A stretch of DNA of 64,000 nt from Actinophytocola sp044466355 (GCF_044466355.1 NZ_JBITMQ010000001.1:186001-250000), one strand, 5' to 3'; shown: positions 52,955-61,788, counted from the stretch's first letter. Notes: a model not told the origin generated them from the letters alone. A program made the numbers and translations.

Positions 52955-53758
52955 TCATATCCCCATTCCGCCGTCGACCGGGAGACCGGCCCCGGTGATG
53001 AACTTGGCCGCGTCGGAGGCGAGGAACACCACGGCGTCCGCCATGTCGTCCACCTGGCCGAGCCTGCCGAGCGGGGTCAGCTCCACGACGGCGCCCGCGG
53101 CCGCCTCGGGGGAGGGGAACAGGCCGAGTTCGGCGCAGTCCACGGCGAGCTGGTTCCCCATCGCCGTCGGGGTGAGCCCCGGGTAGATGCAGTTGACCCG
53201 CACGCCGTAACCGAGTTTCCCGGACTCCGCGGCGGCGACCCTGGTCAGCCGGTCGATGCCGGACTTGGTCGCGGAGTAGACGCTGATCCCGGGGAACGCG
53301 ATGGTCGCGGCCACCGACGCGACGTTGATCACCGAGCCGCCGGTGCCCGACGCGCCGCCCGGGCGCATGGCGAGCAGTGCGTGCTTGAGGCCGAGCGCCG
53401 TGCCCAGGACGTTGACGTCGAGCATCGTGCGCACCTGCGCCGCGTCGAGGTCGGTCACCAGGCTCGTGATCTCGATGCCCGCGTTGTTCACCACGATGTC
53501 CAGCCCGCCGAACACGTCGATCACCGTGGCGACGGCAGCGGTCCAGCTCTCGTCGTCCGTGACGTCCAGCGGTACGAACTCGGCGGTGGCGCCCGAGTCC
53601 CGCAGAGCCTGGGCGGTCTGCTTGCCCTCCTCTTCGAGGATGTCGCCGATCGCGACCGACGCCCCGGCGGCGGCCAGCGCCCCGGCCATCCCGGCACCCA
53701 GCCCGCGTGCACCCCCGGTGACCAGCGCTTTTCGTCCGGTCAGCTGATAGCTCGTCAT
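52955..53758 (-). CDS. Short-chain dehydrogenase/reductase
   Basis: A 267-residue classical SDR. TGGARGLGAG is the nucleotide loop, VVNNAGIE the NNAG motif, and YSATKSG carries the catalytic Tyr and Lys; the C terminus GLPVDGGMGI is typical. ATG at 53758 is placed by CGGAGG; the longer frame would run into the promoter. It heads the three-gene operon divergent from a TetR gene, with operator-like repeats between. Probably an NAD(P)-dependent alcohol or 3-hydroxyacyl dehydrogenase. Confidence 0.93.
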   Translation of the reverse strand: MTSYQLTGRKALVTGGARGLGAGMAGALAAAGASVAIGDILEEEGKQTAQALRDSGATAEFVPLDVTDDESWTAAVATVIDVFGGLDIVVNNAGIEITSLVTDLDAAQVRTMLDVNVLGTALGLKHALLAMRPGGASGTGGSVINVASVAATIAFPGISVYSATKSGIDRLTRVAAAESGKLGYGVRVNCIYPGLTPTAMGNQLAVDCAELGLFPSPEAAAGAVVELTPLGRLGQVDDMADAVVFLASDAAKFITGAGLPVDGGMGI

Positions 53759-53823
53759 TGCGCAACCTCCGTCGGTGATGTGGCTCACCCTAGCCGACTT
53801 GGGACGGACGTCAAGATTTTCTA

Positions 53824-53860
53824 GGACATGTGTCCGAACTTTTTCGGGCGACTGTCCGAA
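53824..53860. promoter_or_regulatory. Operator candidates between SDR operon and TetR
   Basis: GGACA-TG-TGTCC is a perfect inverted repeat (53824-53835). TGTCCGAA occurs at 53831 and again at 53853, 22 bp apart, with TCCGGACA further right at 53886. The arrangement suits a dimeric TetR repressing both promoters. Confidence 0.55.
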
Positions 53861-53949
53861 TAGCTCGGGTGGGGGAGGATAGACTCCGGACAGCGGATCA
53901 CCGGACACGAACCGCACGCAGCACCACGAAACGCCGACAGGACGCCCAC

Positions 53950-54588
53950 GTGACCGACGTCGCCCCGACCAAGCACGACAAGATCGCCCGCCGCCAGGTC
54001 GACAAGTTCCAGGCGCGGCGCACCCAGCTGGCCACGGACGCCCTGCACACGCTCGCCGAACTGGGCTACGCCCGGACCAGCCTGCGCGACATCGCGCAGA
54101 ACTCGGAGTTCTCGCTCGGCGTGATGCACTACTACTTCGCCGACAAGCGCGACCTGGTCACCCAGGCCGTCCGCCAGTACGAGGCGGTGTGCGTGACCCG
54201 CTACGACGAGGTGGTGGCACGCGCGACGAGCGCCGACCAGCTGCGTGACGAGTTCGTGGTGATGTTCTTCGACACCCTGGCCGAGGACGCCGCGCTGCAC
54301 CGGCTCTGGTACGACCTGCGCAACCAGAGCCTGTTCGACGAGTCCTTCCGCGCCGACGTCCTGGAGATCGACGGGCACCGGGAAGCGATGGTGGGCCGGG
54401 TCGTCAGCCGGTACGCCGAGCTGCGCGGCGGCGAGCTCACCGGGCCGCCTGCCGTCGCCTACACGCTGCTCGACGGCATCTTCCACCGCGCGTTGCTGCA
54501 CCACCTGACCGGGATGAGCGAGGCCGTGGCGCAGGTGCGGCTCGAACTGCCCAAGGTCATGGACTACCTGGTGACCGGCCCCCAGTAG
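53950..54588 (+). CDS. TetR/AcrR family regulator of the divergent SDR operon
   Basis: A 212-residue repressor with HTH TLAELGYARTSLRDIAQNSE and LGVMHYYFADKRDLV. The ligand domain follows (RLWYDLRNQSLFDESFRADV). GTG at 53950 is used; a longer frame from 53830 would cover the operator. Divergence from the acyl-CoA/SDR operon with palindromes between makes it the likely repressor, sensing perhaps an acyl-CoA or its free acid. Confidence 0.92.
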   Translation: MTDVAPTKHDKIARRQVDKFQARRTQLATDALHTLAELGYARTSLRDIAQNSEFSLGVMHYYFADKRDLVTQAVRQYEAVCVTRYDEVVARATSADQLRDEFVVMFFDTLAEDAALHRLWYDLRNQSLFDESFRADVLEIDGHREAMVGRVVSRYAELRGGELTGPPAVAYTLLDGIFHRALLHHLTGMSEAVAQVRLELPKVMDYLVTGPQ

Positions 54589-54682
54589 ACGCTGACCACG
54601 AAAAACCTCGGCCGGGTTGTCGAGACCGGCGTGGCGGCTCCGTCCCAGGGGCGGAACCAGCACACGTACCGGAAGGCCGGCC

Positions 54683-55249
54683 ATGCGCAAGCTCATCGTC
54701 CAGCAGTGGGTCACCGTCGACAACATCGCCGCCGAGGAGGACGGCGGGCTCGGCTTCGTGTCGGGGGAGCCCTTCTCCGAGAAGACCGATCCCGCGTTCA
54801 AGGCGAGCCTGATGGGGTTCATCGACTCGGTCGACACGATGCTTCTCGGCGCGAACACCTACGCCCAGTCCAAGGACTACTGGCCGCACGCCGTCGAGCA
54901 GGGTGAGTACGGCGAGAAGCTCAACAACCTCACCAAGTTCGTCGCCTCGTCGGCGTTGGCCGCCGCGCCCTGGGGCGACTTCCCCGCCGCGACCGTGACA
55001 CGCGACCCGGCCGCGACCGTCCGGGACCTGAAAGCCCGCGGCGGCAAGGACATCTGGCTGTGGGGGAGCCTCTCGCTCATGCGCTCGCTGCTGGCCGCCG
55101 GCCTCGTCGACGAGGTGCGGATGCTGGTCTGCCCGGTGTCACGCGGCACGGGCACGCGTGTCTTCACCGACCGGCAGGACCTGGAGCCGGTCGAGGCCAC
55201 CCTGTTCGGCAACGGCCTGGCCCTTCTGCGCTACGCGATCAGGAAATGA
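54683..55249 (+). CDS. RibD C-terminal / dihydrofolate-reductase-like protein
   Basis: A 188-residue protein of the RibD-C superfamily common in actinobacteria: KLIVQQWVTVDNIAAEEDG, FIDSVDTMLLGANTYAQSKDYWP, then a KDIWLWGSLSLMRSLLAAGLVDEVRML block that would bind NADPH. ATG at 54683 follows GGAAGG. Members reduce riboflavin-type precursors or are of unknown substrate; no neighbouring pathway helps. It is unlikely to be true DHFR. Confidence 0.88.
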   Translation: MRKLIVQQWVTVDNIAAEEDGGLGFVSGEPFSEKTDPAFKASLMGFIDSVDTMLLGANTYAQSKDYWPHAVEQGEYGEKLNNLTKFVASSALAAAPWGDFPAATVTRDPAATVRDLKARGGKDIWLWGSLSLMRSLLAAGLVDEVRMLVCPVSRGTGTRVFTDRQDLEPVEATLFGNGLALLRYAIRK

Positions 55250-55265
55250 GCCGGCGTTCGGCGAC

Positions 55266-55301
55266 GGCCCGGCTGCCACCGCACATCGCCGGAGCCGGGC
55301 C
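55266..55301 (+). terminator. Inverted repeat after the RibD-like gene
   Basis: GGCCCGGC (55266-55273) pairs with GCCGGGCC (55294-55301) across 20 nt. It begins 17 nt past the stop codon; no U tract. Possible terminator. Confidence 0.4.
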
Positions 55302-55418
55302 TGCCCACGGGACGCGCCTCGCGAGTCCGATCCGCCCGTTTCCCGGCGGCGTGCCGCGGTCCGCGGGTAGGGTCGCGGCGCGGTGGCTGACGTGGTGCGA
55401 TGTGGACGGAGGTGTGCC

Positions 55419-56465
55419 GTGCCGTTCCTGCTGGCACGACTGCTGGCCAGGTTGTCGTTCCTGACGAAGTGGGCGACGCCGATGGTCGTGATCGTCGTCG
55501 TCTTCGTGACGAGCTGGCCGCTGATGGCGCTCGCCGAACCCGCCGGTAGCGCGCTGGTCCAGCCGGGCAACTACTGGTGGTACTTCGTGGTCACCGCGGC
55601 CACCGTCGGCTACGGCGACCTCTTCCCGGAAACAGGTCTGGGCCACGCGGTCGGCGCCTACGTCATCGTCGGTGGCATCGCGACGCTGACGACCGTGTTC
55701 ACCAAGCTGGCCTCGATGATCGAACAGGCGAAGGGACTGCGCATGCAAGGGGCGATCAGCGTGACCGCATCCGACCACGTCGTGGTGCTCGGCTACCTGG
55801 CGGGACGCACCGAGCGCATCGTCGGCCAGCTGCACAGCGACGGCTGCACGGTCGTGCTGTGCGCGTGGGACGAGGTGGGCACACATCCGATGCCCGAGCA
55901 CGGCATCGACTTCGTCCGTGGTGACCTGACCGAGGAGGAGACGCTGCGCCGTGCCGCCGTGCCGGCCGCGTCCACTGTGCTCGTGGACGCCCGCGACGAC
56001 AACGAGGCGCTCGCGATCGCGGTGACCGTCCACCACGTCAACCCGGACGTGCACCTGGTCGTCCCCCTGCGCGACATGGAGCGGTCGACCCTGCTGCGGC
56101 GGATCAACGACAACATCCGGTGCGTGCAGTGGCACACCCCCAGGATGATCACCGAGGAGCTGACCACCCCCGGCATCGCCGAGGTGTACGCGGACCTGAT
56201 GACCCACGGCGGCGCCAACACCTACGCCCTGCGGTTACCGGAGTCGCTGGGAGCCGTGCTCGTGGAGCGGTGTCAGATCGCGCTCGGCCGCCGCCACGGC
56301 GCGACCGTGCTCGCCGCGCGCACCGACGGCGGGCTGGTCGTCAACCCGCCGTGGGAGACCGAACTGCCCGCCGGTTCGATGCTGTACTACGTCAGCCCGC
56401 GGCCACTCACGGCGGCACAGGTCTCCGACGCGCTGAGCGGTACCGCGCCCAGCGGCCGGGGGTAG
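55419..56465 (+). CDS. Two-TM potassium channel with RCK (TrkA-N) domain
   Basis: The 348-residue channel has a first membrane helix (TPMVVIVVVFVTSWPLM, about 19-37), a pore with the K+ filter TVGYGD near 64-69, a second helix (GAYVIVGGIATLTTVF) and a cytoplasmic RCK domain beginning VVVLGYLAGRTERIVGQL. This is the MthK/Kch architecture, gated by a ligand such as Ca2+ or nucleotide. GTG at 55419 has GGAGG six bases ahead; GTG 55383 would add 12 residues. Acts in the cell membrane as a tetramer. Confidence 0.92.
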   Translation: MPFLLARLLARLSFLTKWATPMVVIVVVFVTSWPLMALAEPAGSALVQPGNYWWYFVVTAATVGYGDLFPETGLGHAVGAYVIVGGIATLTTVFTKLASMIEQAKGLRMQGAISVTASDHVVVLGYLAGRTERIVGQLHSDGCTVVLCAWDEVGTHPMPEHGIDFVRGDLTEEETLRRAAVPAASTVLVDARDDNEALAIAVTVHHVNPDVHLVVPLRDMERSTLLRRINDNIRCVQWHTPRMITEELTTPGIAEVYADLMTHGGANTYALRLPESLGAVLVERCQIALGRRHGATVLAARTDGGLVVNPPWETELPAGSMLYYVSPRPLTAAQVSDALSGTAPSGRG

Positions 56466-56467
56466 GG

Positions 56468-56995
56468 GTGCGACCGTCGTCGCAGGTCCTCGGGCTGGTG
56501 GCGCCTGGGGTGGGCGTCGCTTGCGGCGTCGCGCTCGCTCTCACGTCCTCCCATCGGTCGGCTCCGATGTGGGCGTGTGGGCACCGCTCACGGTCGCGCT
56601 CCTCGCCGCCGCGGGCACGACGTTCACCTACGGCAGCCGTCGCTGGGCCGACCTGACCGCGGTCCCCGCGGGTCGGCACGATGTACGGCGTCCGGTTCGT
56701 GGCATCCGCCGACGCACTGTCGGACAGCCCTGGTGGGCTCGTCGCGCTGCTCGTGGCGATGGTCTTCGTGCCGGGCTGGACGGCGCTGCGAAACCGGGGA
56801 GCGGAGCTGTGCGACCGGCTTTTCTCCCCGGACGGCCTGCGCACCCCGTCGGCGATCGTGGCCAAGGTCGAGGAACGCCAGAAGATGGAGCAGGTTCTCG
56901 GCGTCGATCGCGGTGTGCTGGCCGAGATGCGGTCCGGCATCTGGATCCTGTCGCCCCTGCTGGCGAGTGCGGCTGCGACGTTCCTGCCCGGATAG
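56468..56995 (+). pseudogene. Probable membrane-protein gene broken by two frameshifts
   Basis: Membrane-like segments sit in alternate frames: QVLGLVAPGVGVACGVALAL from 56468, GVWAPLTVALLAAAGTTFTYG about 56575-56640 in another frame, then an intact 104-residue stretch 56681-56995 back in the first frame (GLVALLVAMVFVPGWTALRN and a final IWILSPLLASAAATFLPG). The order and hydrophobicity suggest one former or misread gene. The stretch 56681-56995 alone could be translated from its ATG, but no ribosome site is seen. Family not recognised. Confidence 0.45.
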
Positions 56996-57061
56996 CCCTG
57001 TTTCGGGGGACGTGACGTTGTGGGCGGGGGCCCGGCCGCAGGGTGAGACGGTACTCCGGCC

Positions 57062-57102
57062 GAGCCCCCTTCGCTGAGCCCCGAAGGGGTTCGAAGGGGC
57101 TC
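57062..57102 (+). terminator. Imperfect GC-rich stem-loop
   Basis: GAGCCCCCTTCG pairs with CGAAGGGGCTC (one bulged C), with an inner CCCC-GAA-GGGG helix. It lies between the broken membrane-protein gene and the ATPase gene; likely terminator. The rest of 56996-57225 shows nothing. Confidence 0.45.
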
Positions 57103-57225
57103 AAGCTCGAGGCCCGATCATCGCACGGATCTCACGCGCCGTGCCGGATCGTCATGGAGTCGTCAGGTCCGGCCCGCGTTCCGGCGGCCAGGATGGGATC
57201 ACGTCCGCACGTTCCAGGAGACACA

Positions 57226-57663
57226 GTGACTTCGCCCGTGGCCGACGGCCAGGCCGTGCTGGTCGTTCCGCATCGCGTCGACGCGTCCGCTTCCCTGGTA
57301 CGTCTGTGGGTCGCCGCCGCCATCGACGGGGTGCCGGTGACGTCGCGCCTGGCGGTGACCCTCGTCGTCGACGAGCTCGTGTCGAACGCGCGCACACACG
57401 GCGGCTCGCCGTGTGTGCTGCGGTTGTCCCTCGACGACACGCGCCGGTTCCTGTTCGTGTACGTCGACGACGCGACGGCCCGTGACACCGCGTCCTGGTC
57501 CGCCGGGGCCGGGTTGACGTTGGTCGACGCTCTGACGGTGACCTGGGGTGTGCACCGGCGTGCCGGTGGGAAGGCGGTGTGGGCCGTGCTGCCGCTCGGT
57601 GTGCGCCTCGACGGCCTCGCGAACCCGCCGCAACCCCCGCCCGGCGCGTGGACGGCGACCTGA
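57226..57663 (+). CDS. HATPase_c anti-sigma-factor-type kinase domain protein
   Basis: The 145-residue product matches the RsbW-like ATP-binding family: VTLVVDELVSNARTHGG is the N-box with the Mg-binding Asn and a preceding Glu, FVYVDDATARD corresponds to the next motif, and GAGLTLVDALTVTWGVHRRAGGKAVW closes the domain. GTG at 57226 follows CAGGAGA. Such proteins sequester a sigma factor or antagonist by phosphorylation. A shorter, altered paralogue follows 85 nt downstream. The partner protein is not in the window. Confidence 0.87.
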   Translation: MTSPVADGQAVLVVPHRVDASASLVRLWVAAAIDGVPVTSRLAVTLVVDELVSNARTHGGSPCVLRLSLDDTRRFLFVYVDDATARDTASWSAGAGLTLVDALTVTWGVHRRAGGKAVWAVLPLGVRLDGLANPPQPPPGAWTAT

Positions 57664-57748
57664 CGCGAGTGGATTGTCAGGCAGTCGTCAGGTCGAGGTG
57701 CCGCCGACCCGGCCAGGATGATCGGGACCGGAGGGAGACGGCGCAGCG

Positions 57749-58147
57749 ATGCCGATGGCGTGGGGCGACAGGCAGGCCATGCTGATCATGCCCACTGACT
57801 TCGACCCGCCGACGGGGCTCGTGCGGGACTGGGTCGGTGCCGCGCTGACCGCCGTGCCGACGCTGGTGCGGCTGCGTGCGGCGCTCGTGACCGCCGAGCT
57901 GGTGGACCACGCGCGCACGTACGGCTTCGGGCCCTACGTGCTGCACATCTCGCTGCACCAGGCGCGCCGCGTCCTGCTGATCGCGGTGGAGGACGAACTG
58001 CCGACCATGGGCGCGGACTGGCCGGACCGAGCCGGACTGATCCTCCTCGCGGGCATGTCCGAGTGCTGGGGTGTGGAGTACACGGACGAGGGCAAGACGG
58101 TGTGGGCGGAGCTGGGCATCGGCACGGCTCGCCTCTCGGCGCTCTGA
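57749..58147 (+). CDS. HATPase_c-like protein with a degenerate N-box
   Basis: A 132-residue paralogue of the preceding protein: LVTAELVDHARTYGFGPYVLHISL aligns with its N-box region, but the Asn that holds Mg is replaced by His and the later D/G-rich motif reads VEDELPTMGAD. Nucleotide hydrolysis is therefore doubtful. ATG at 57749 follows GGAGGGAG. It may bind a partner without catalysis, for example as a decoy or dimer partner of the upstream protein. Confidence 0.8.
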   Translation: MPMAWGDRQAMLIMPTDFDPPTGLVRDWVGAALTAVPTLVRLRAALVTAELVDHARTYGFGPYVLHISLHQARRVLLIAVEDELPTMGADWPDRAGLILLAGMSECWGVEYTDEGKTVWAELGIGTARLSAL

Positions 58148-58159
58148 CAGGATGCCGCC

Positions 58160-59917
58160 ATGGGGATCAAGGATTTCGAGGTGTCCGTGGCGGCCGTGCT
58201 GCCCGACATCGTCGCACTGGTACCGAAAGAGCCCGCGGCGAGGCTGGGCCGGTGGGAGCGGAAGGAGTCGACCCGGGAACGTGGCACGCCGGTGCGGAGG
58301 GCGCTCGACGACCTCGGCGGTCTGCTCACCGAACGTCTGCTGGGTGCGCTGGAGCTGACCGTCGACCGGCTCGTCGTGGACATCCCGCCGGACCTCGTCT
58401 CCGGTCTGACACCGTTCACCGGGACCACGTTCGGCATGGCGTGGATGGGCGAGAAGTCCGCCACGGAGCTGCCGGTGGCGCTCGTCGAGAAGGTGCACCC
58501 CGGCGCGGCGGATCTCGTGGTGAGCCTGGTGGACACGTTGCGGGACATGGCTTCCCGGCCGGACGCGACCGGCGACGAGGAGGCGATCGCCGCGCAGCAC
58601 GGTGCCGCGCACCTCGCGCTCGCGGTGGCCGTGTCCACCGCGGTGCTGCGTTCGCTCGGCACCGAGGTGGCCGCCGAGACGCCCGCGATCATCGGTGTCG
58701 CGCTGGGCGCGGCGGCGATCGTGCTGCCGACCGTGCCCAAACCACACGCCTACGCCGCTGCCGTGCTGGAGCAGACGCGCGCGGGGTATCTGATGCCGCG
58801 GTCGTCGACCGAGAGCGCGCTGGTGACCGATCACCGGTTCTGGTTCACCGAGGGCGCCGAGCCCGAGACCGTCGACTTCTCCGCCAACGGCCTGGTGACG
58901 GCGGTCCAGGACGGCGTGGTGATCCGCACGGGCACGGCGGAGGGGCGCGTGTCGGTGTCGACGGAGATCCGGACCGGGCCACCCGACGAGCTCGACCTCA
59001 CCCACTGGGACGACGTCGTCGAGATCAGCTGGACCGCGCCGCGGGGTGGCGCGCTCATGCACGGCGCGGGGTCCAAGGGCGGCCGTCAGCCCCGGTGGCT
59101 GGCCCCGCCGTGGCCGGGGGACTACCGCGTCCGCGTGCACGTGTCGGGCCGCGACGGCGACGACGTGCTCCAGCACCGGCTGGTGATCTGGCAGGCGCCC
59201 GCCGCACCCGAGGTCGTGCACAAGAAGACCGACCGGCTCGGCCACCGGCTCCGCGGGGAACCCGAGCCGCCGCTGGTGATCCCGCCCTACGCGGACCACC
59301 GGTGGATCGAGAAGGGCCCGCTCTGTGTGGCCGCCACGATCACGGTCGTCCACGGCCTCACCCCCGACGAGGTGGTCAGCGCGTTCGGCGCGGACCCGGC
59401 CGCGCCCGTGTCGATCGAGCAGACGGCGGGGCAGCCCTCGCGGCGGCTGGGTGGCTATCCGGAACAGTTGGTCGCCGTACTCGCGGTGGACGACGTGGTG
59501 CTGGCCGTCGAGGACAACGGCTTCCAGGGTGCCGACCAGGGCACGCTGAAGGCGTTGTCCCGCAACGGGAAAGCGGCCAGCCTGTACTGGAACGTCAACG
59601 CCAACTTCCAGTTCGCGATCGCGGAGCGCGGCGAACTGGTGTACGCGGGCGATCCACGTGACACCCCCGGCGCGCCACACATGGAGGACCTGGACATCGA
59701 CGACTTCCGGCACCGCAACGCGAAGGGCCTGACCGCGCTCGCGCGCGCCACCGGCCGTGCCGTCACCGCGGCCGACATCGCCGCGATCCACGCCGCCGAC
59801 CGGGCCTACGTCCTGGAGCCGCGGTCGAGCAGCCGCGGGGCGACATCGGCCCGTGCCACGTCGACGCGCGTCAGGTCCTTCCCAGCGCGAGGTGGTGGAC
59901 CGACGCCCCGGCCATGA
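58160..59917 (+). CDS. Large protein with C-terminal DUF6461 domain
   Basis: A 585-residue protein. The N-terminal 220 residues are helical and unrecognised (ALAVAVSTAVLRSLGTEVAA is hydrophobic). A central beta-rich part (about 225-360) includes WTAPRGGALMHGAGSKGG. The C-terminal part (about 375-545) matches DUF6461: HRWIEKGPLCVAATITVVHG, LTPDEVVSAFGADP, VAVEDNGFQ-like and SLYWNVNANFQFAIA. DUF6461 has no known function. ATG at 58160 is 12 nt after the HATPase-like gene, so they may share an mRNA. Confidence 0.75.
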   Translation: MGIKDFEVSVAAVLPDIVALVPKEPAARLGRWERKESTRERGTPVRRALDDLGGLLTERLLGALELTVDRLVVDIPPDLVSGLTPFTGTTFGMAWMGEKSATELPVALVEKVHPGAADLVVSLVDTLRDMASRPDATGDEEAIAAQHGAAHLALAVAVSTAVLRSLGTEVAAETPAIIGVALGAAAIVLPTVPKPHAYAAAVLEQTRAGYLMPRSSTESALVTDHRFWFTEGAEPETVDFSANGLVTAVQDGVVIRTGTAEGRVSVSTEIRTGPPDELDLTHWDDVVEISWTAPRGGALMHGAGSKGGRQPRWLAPPWPGDYRVRVHVSGRDGDDVLQHRLVIWQAPAAPEVVHKKTDRLGHRLRGEPEPPLVIPPYADHRWIEKGPLCVAATITVVHGLTPDEVVSAFGADPAAPVSIEQTAGQPSRRLGGYPEQLVAVLAVDDVVLAVEDNGFQGADQGTLKALSRNGKAASLYWNVNANFQFAIAERGELVYAGDPRDTPGAPHMEDLDIDDFRHRNAKGLTALARATGRAVTAADIAAIHAADRAYVLEPRSSSRGATSARATSTRVRSFPARGGGPTPRP

Positions 59918-59926
59918 TCGGCTGAA

Positions 59927-60327
59927 TCAGGAACGGGGTGGTGGGGCGGTGGCCGGTCCGTACTCCCCAACGCCGCCGGCGATCGCCGCCAGGAACGCCG
60001 TCAGGAGGCCGAAGATGATCGTCAGCCCGACGGCGGTGCCGTCGGGCTGGTCGAAGCCGAGCTGTGCGCTGAGGGGCGTGTCCACGCGCCGGAGACCTTG
60101 CGGGCGAACGTGAAGCCCGCCGCGGCCAACAGCAGCCCGGCGCCGGTGAGGCCGCCGACCACGTTCTGTGTCACCACGCCGGGCTGGGGCCCCGGCCCGG
60201 CGGCGTCGACGACGTTGTGGAGTGCGAACCAGACGAGCATGCCGGTGGTGACCAGTGCCAGGATGCCGCCCGCCACCGGCGGCTGACCGTACTGGGGGAA
60301 GCCGGGCGGCGGTGGATTCGGCTGCAT
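59927..60327 (-). pseudogene. Small membrane protein gene with a frameshift
   Basis: From ATG 60327 (GAGGAG ahead) the frame gives a Pro-rich start PNPPPPGFPQYGQPPVAGG and two membrane helices (ILALVTTGMLVWFALHNVV; LTGAGLLLAAAGFTFAR). Near 60081-60095 it leaves the coding register; a neighbouring frame then gives VDTPLSAQLGFDQPDGTAVG and a third helix LTIIFGLLTAFLAAIAGGVG to a stop at 59927. One indel explains the break. Read through without it, the gene stops at 60022. Family unknown. Confidence 0.55.
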
Positions 60328-60471
60328 CCGCACTCCTCGCGTGTTTCGGCGACACGAACCTGCCCGCCATCATGGACGGCGATCACCACGGCAGGTGACC
60401 GTGGCAGGTTGGTGACAGCGCGCGGCGCGCGTCGGTGGACGTGCACGCCCTCGCGCTCGGCGGTCGAGCGG

Positions 60472-60969
60472 CTAACGCGCGGTGAACCGGTTGCGGGAGA
60501 CCGGTGACGCGGGGCGGGTGTGGATGCTCGCGAGGACCGCGCTCAGGGTGGGGAGCCAGCGCTGTCGCGGGTCGGGTGGGCAGAGCCATTCGATGGCGCC
60601 GCCGGGGGACGGGGGACCGAACGGCAGGGGCAGCACCGCGCCGCAGTCGAGCAACGTGACGTCACCGGGCAGGGCGGTGCGTGAACGGACGACGCCGTCG
60701 TTGTCGGCGAGCAGGGCGACGCTCGTGCCGTCCGACGTCGACAGGGTCAGTGCCGGGCCCTGGCAGCCGACGGCGGCGAGCCGGTCCAGAACCGGCCCGG
60801 CGTTGCGCTTCGGCAGCGTCACGGCGCAGAGCCCGTTCTCCAGCGCGAGAAACGGCCCGTCGTCGCGCCACCGCACCGACCAGCCGAAGAGCTGGCCGTA
60901 GTAGGCGTCGAACCGGTCGGCCGCGGAACCGGCCGCGGTGGTCAGCGGCACCTGCTGGTCGATGGTCAT
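60472..60969 (-). CDS. Unrecognised 165-residue protein
   Basis: Start ATG 60969 with GGGAGG ahead. It has RFDAYYGQLFGWSVRWRDDG, an ALENGLCAVTLPKRNAGPVL strand pair and a late WLCPPDPRQRWLPTLSAVLASI. The first half resembles the opening of bifunctional primase/polymerase-like or glyoxalase-like proteins in actinomycetes, but not clearly. It diverges from a TetR gene, with a perfect 21-bp palindrome between, so it is probably controlled by that repressor. Confidence 0.7.
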   Translation of the reverse strand: MTIDQQVPLTTAAGSAADRFDAYYGQLFGWSVRWRDDGPFLALENGLCAVTLPKRNAGPVLDRLAAVGCQGPALTLSTSDGTSVALLADNDGVVRSRTALPGDVTLLDCGAVLPLPFGPPSPGGAIEWLCPPDPRQRWLPTLSAVLASIHTRPASPVSRNRFTAR

Positions 60970-61010
60970 CGTCGACGCCTCCCGCTCGATCGGGCCCGGA
61001 AGCCACAGCC

Positions 61011-61031
61011 TAACGGCACTCAGTGCCGTTA
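61011..61031. promoter_or_regulatory. Perfect 21-bp palindrome, probable TetR operator
   Basis: TAACGGCACT and AGTGCCGTTA flank a single C with no mismatch. It lies 41 bp before the divergent gene's start and 29 bp before the TetR start. Its 13-bp core recurs exactly at 61789-61801. Confidence 0.75.
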
Positions 61032-61060
61032 ACAAGACCTGGCTGCTACTGTCTCGACGC

Positions 61061-61780
61061 ATGACGGGTTCGCCGAGTCGTGCGTCAGCCACCCGGGTCG
61101 GGGCGACCCCGGCGGGCAGGCGACGGTTGCGCCGCGCCATCGCGGCCGCGGCCGTGGACCTGTTCGTGGCCAACGGTTACGAGACCACCACGGTCGACGA
61201 GATCGCGGCGGCCGCGGGGGTCGGCAGGCGCACGTTCTTCCGGTACTTCGACGCGAAGGAGGACGTGCTGTTCGCCAACCACGACGAGATCGTGGCCGAG
61301 ATGGAACAGGCGTTCGACGCGGCGGACCCGGAGCAGGACCCGGTCGTGGTCGCGTGCGCCACGGTCGGCCTCGTGCTCGACTTCTACGCCGCGGAACTTG
61401 ACGTGTCGCTCAAGCGGTTCGCGCTCACCAGGGCGGTGCCTTCCTTGCGGGACAAGGAGGTCGCGACCGTCGACCGGTACCAGCGGGTGATCGCCGGGTA
61501 TCTTCGGGGCCGGTTCGAGGTGCGCGGTGACGAGATGGCGAGCCTGCGTGCGGCCGTGTCCGCCGCCGCGATCGCGGCAGCCAACAACCACGTGCTCCGC
61601 CGCTGGCTGCGCGACGGCGGAAAGGGTGACGTCGCCGCCAGCGCCGCGGAGGCGTTCGCGCTGGTCAGAGCCGCGTTCGCGGACACGGGCGACGGCACCG
61701 TGGTCGCGGTGATGAGCAGCGCGGCGCCGCTGGACGAGGTCGTCGCCAAGGTCGGCGCCGCCCTGCGCGGTCGCCACTGA
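61061..61780 (+). CDS. TetR/AcrR family transcriptional regulator
   Basis: A 239-residue repressor: DLFVANGYETTTVDEIAAAA then GRRTFFRYFDAKEDVLF is a textbook TetR HTH, with a long helical ligand domain (LDFYAAELDVSLKRFALTRA; AAANNHVLRRWLRDGG). ATG at 61061 is chosen; earlier codons would run through the operator. The same operator core lies on both sides of the gene, so it probably represses itself, the divergent gene and perhaps transcription at the monooxygenase 3' side. Ligand unknown. Confidence 0.92.
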   Translation: MTGSPSRASATRVGATPAGRRRLRRAIAAAAVDLFVANGYETTTVDEIAAAAGVGRRTFFRYFDAKEDVLFANHDEIVAEMEQAFDAADPEQDPVVVACATVGLVLDFYAAELDVSLKRFALTRAVPSLRDKEVATVDRYQRVIAGYLRGRFEVRGDEMASLRAAVSAAAIAAANNHVLRRWLRDGGKGDVAASAAEAFALVRAAFADTGDGTVVAVMSSAAPLDEVVAKVGAALRGRH

Positions 61781-61788
61781 GACACAAG

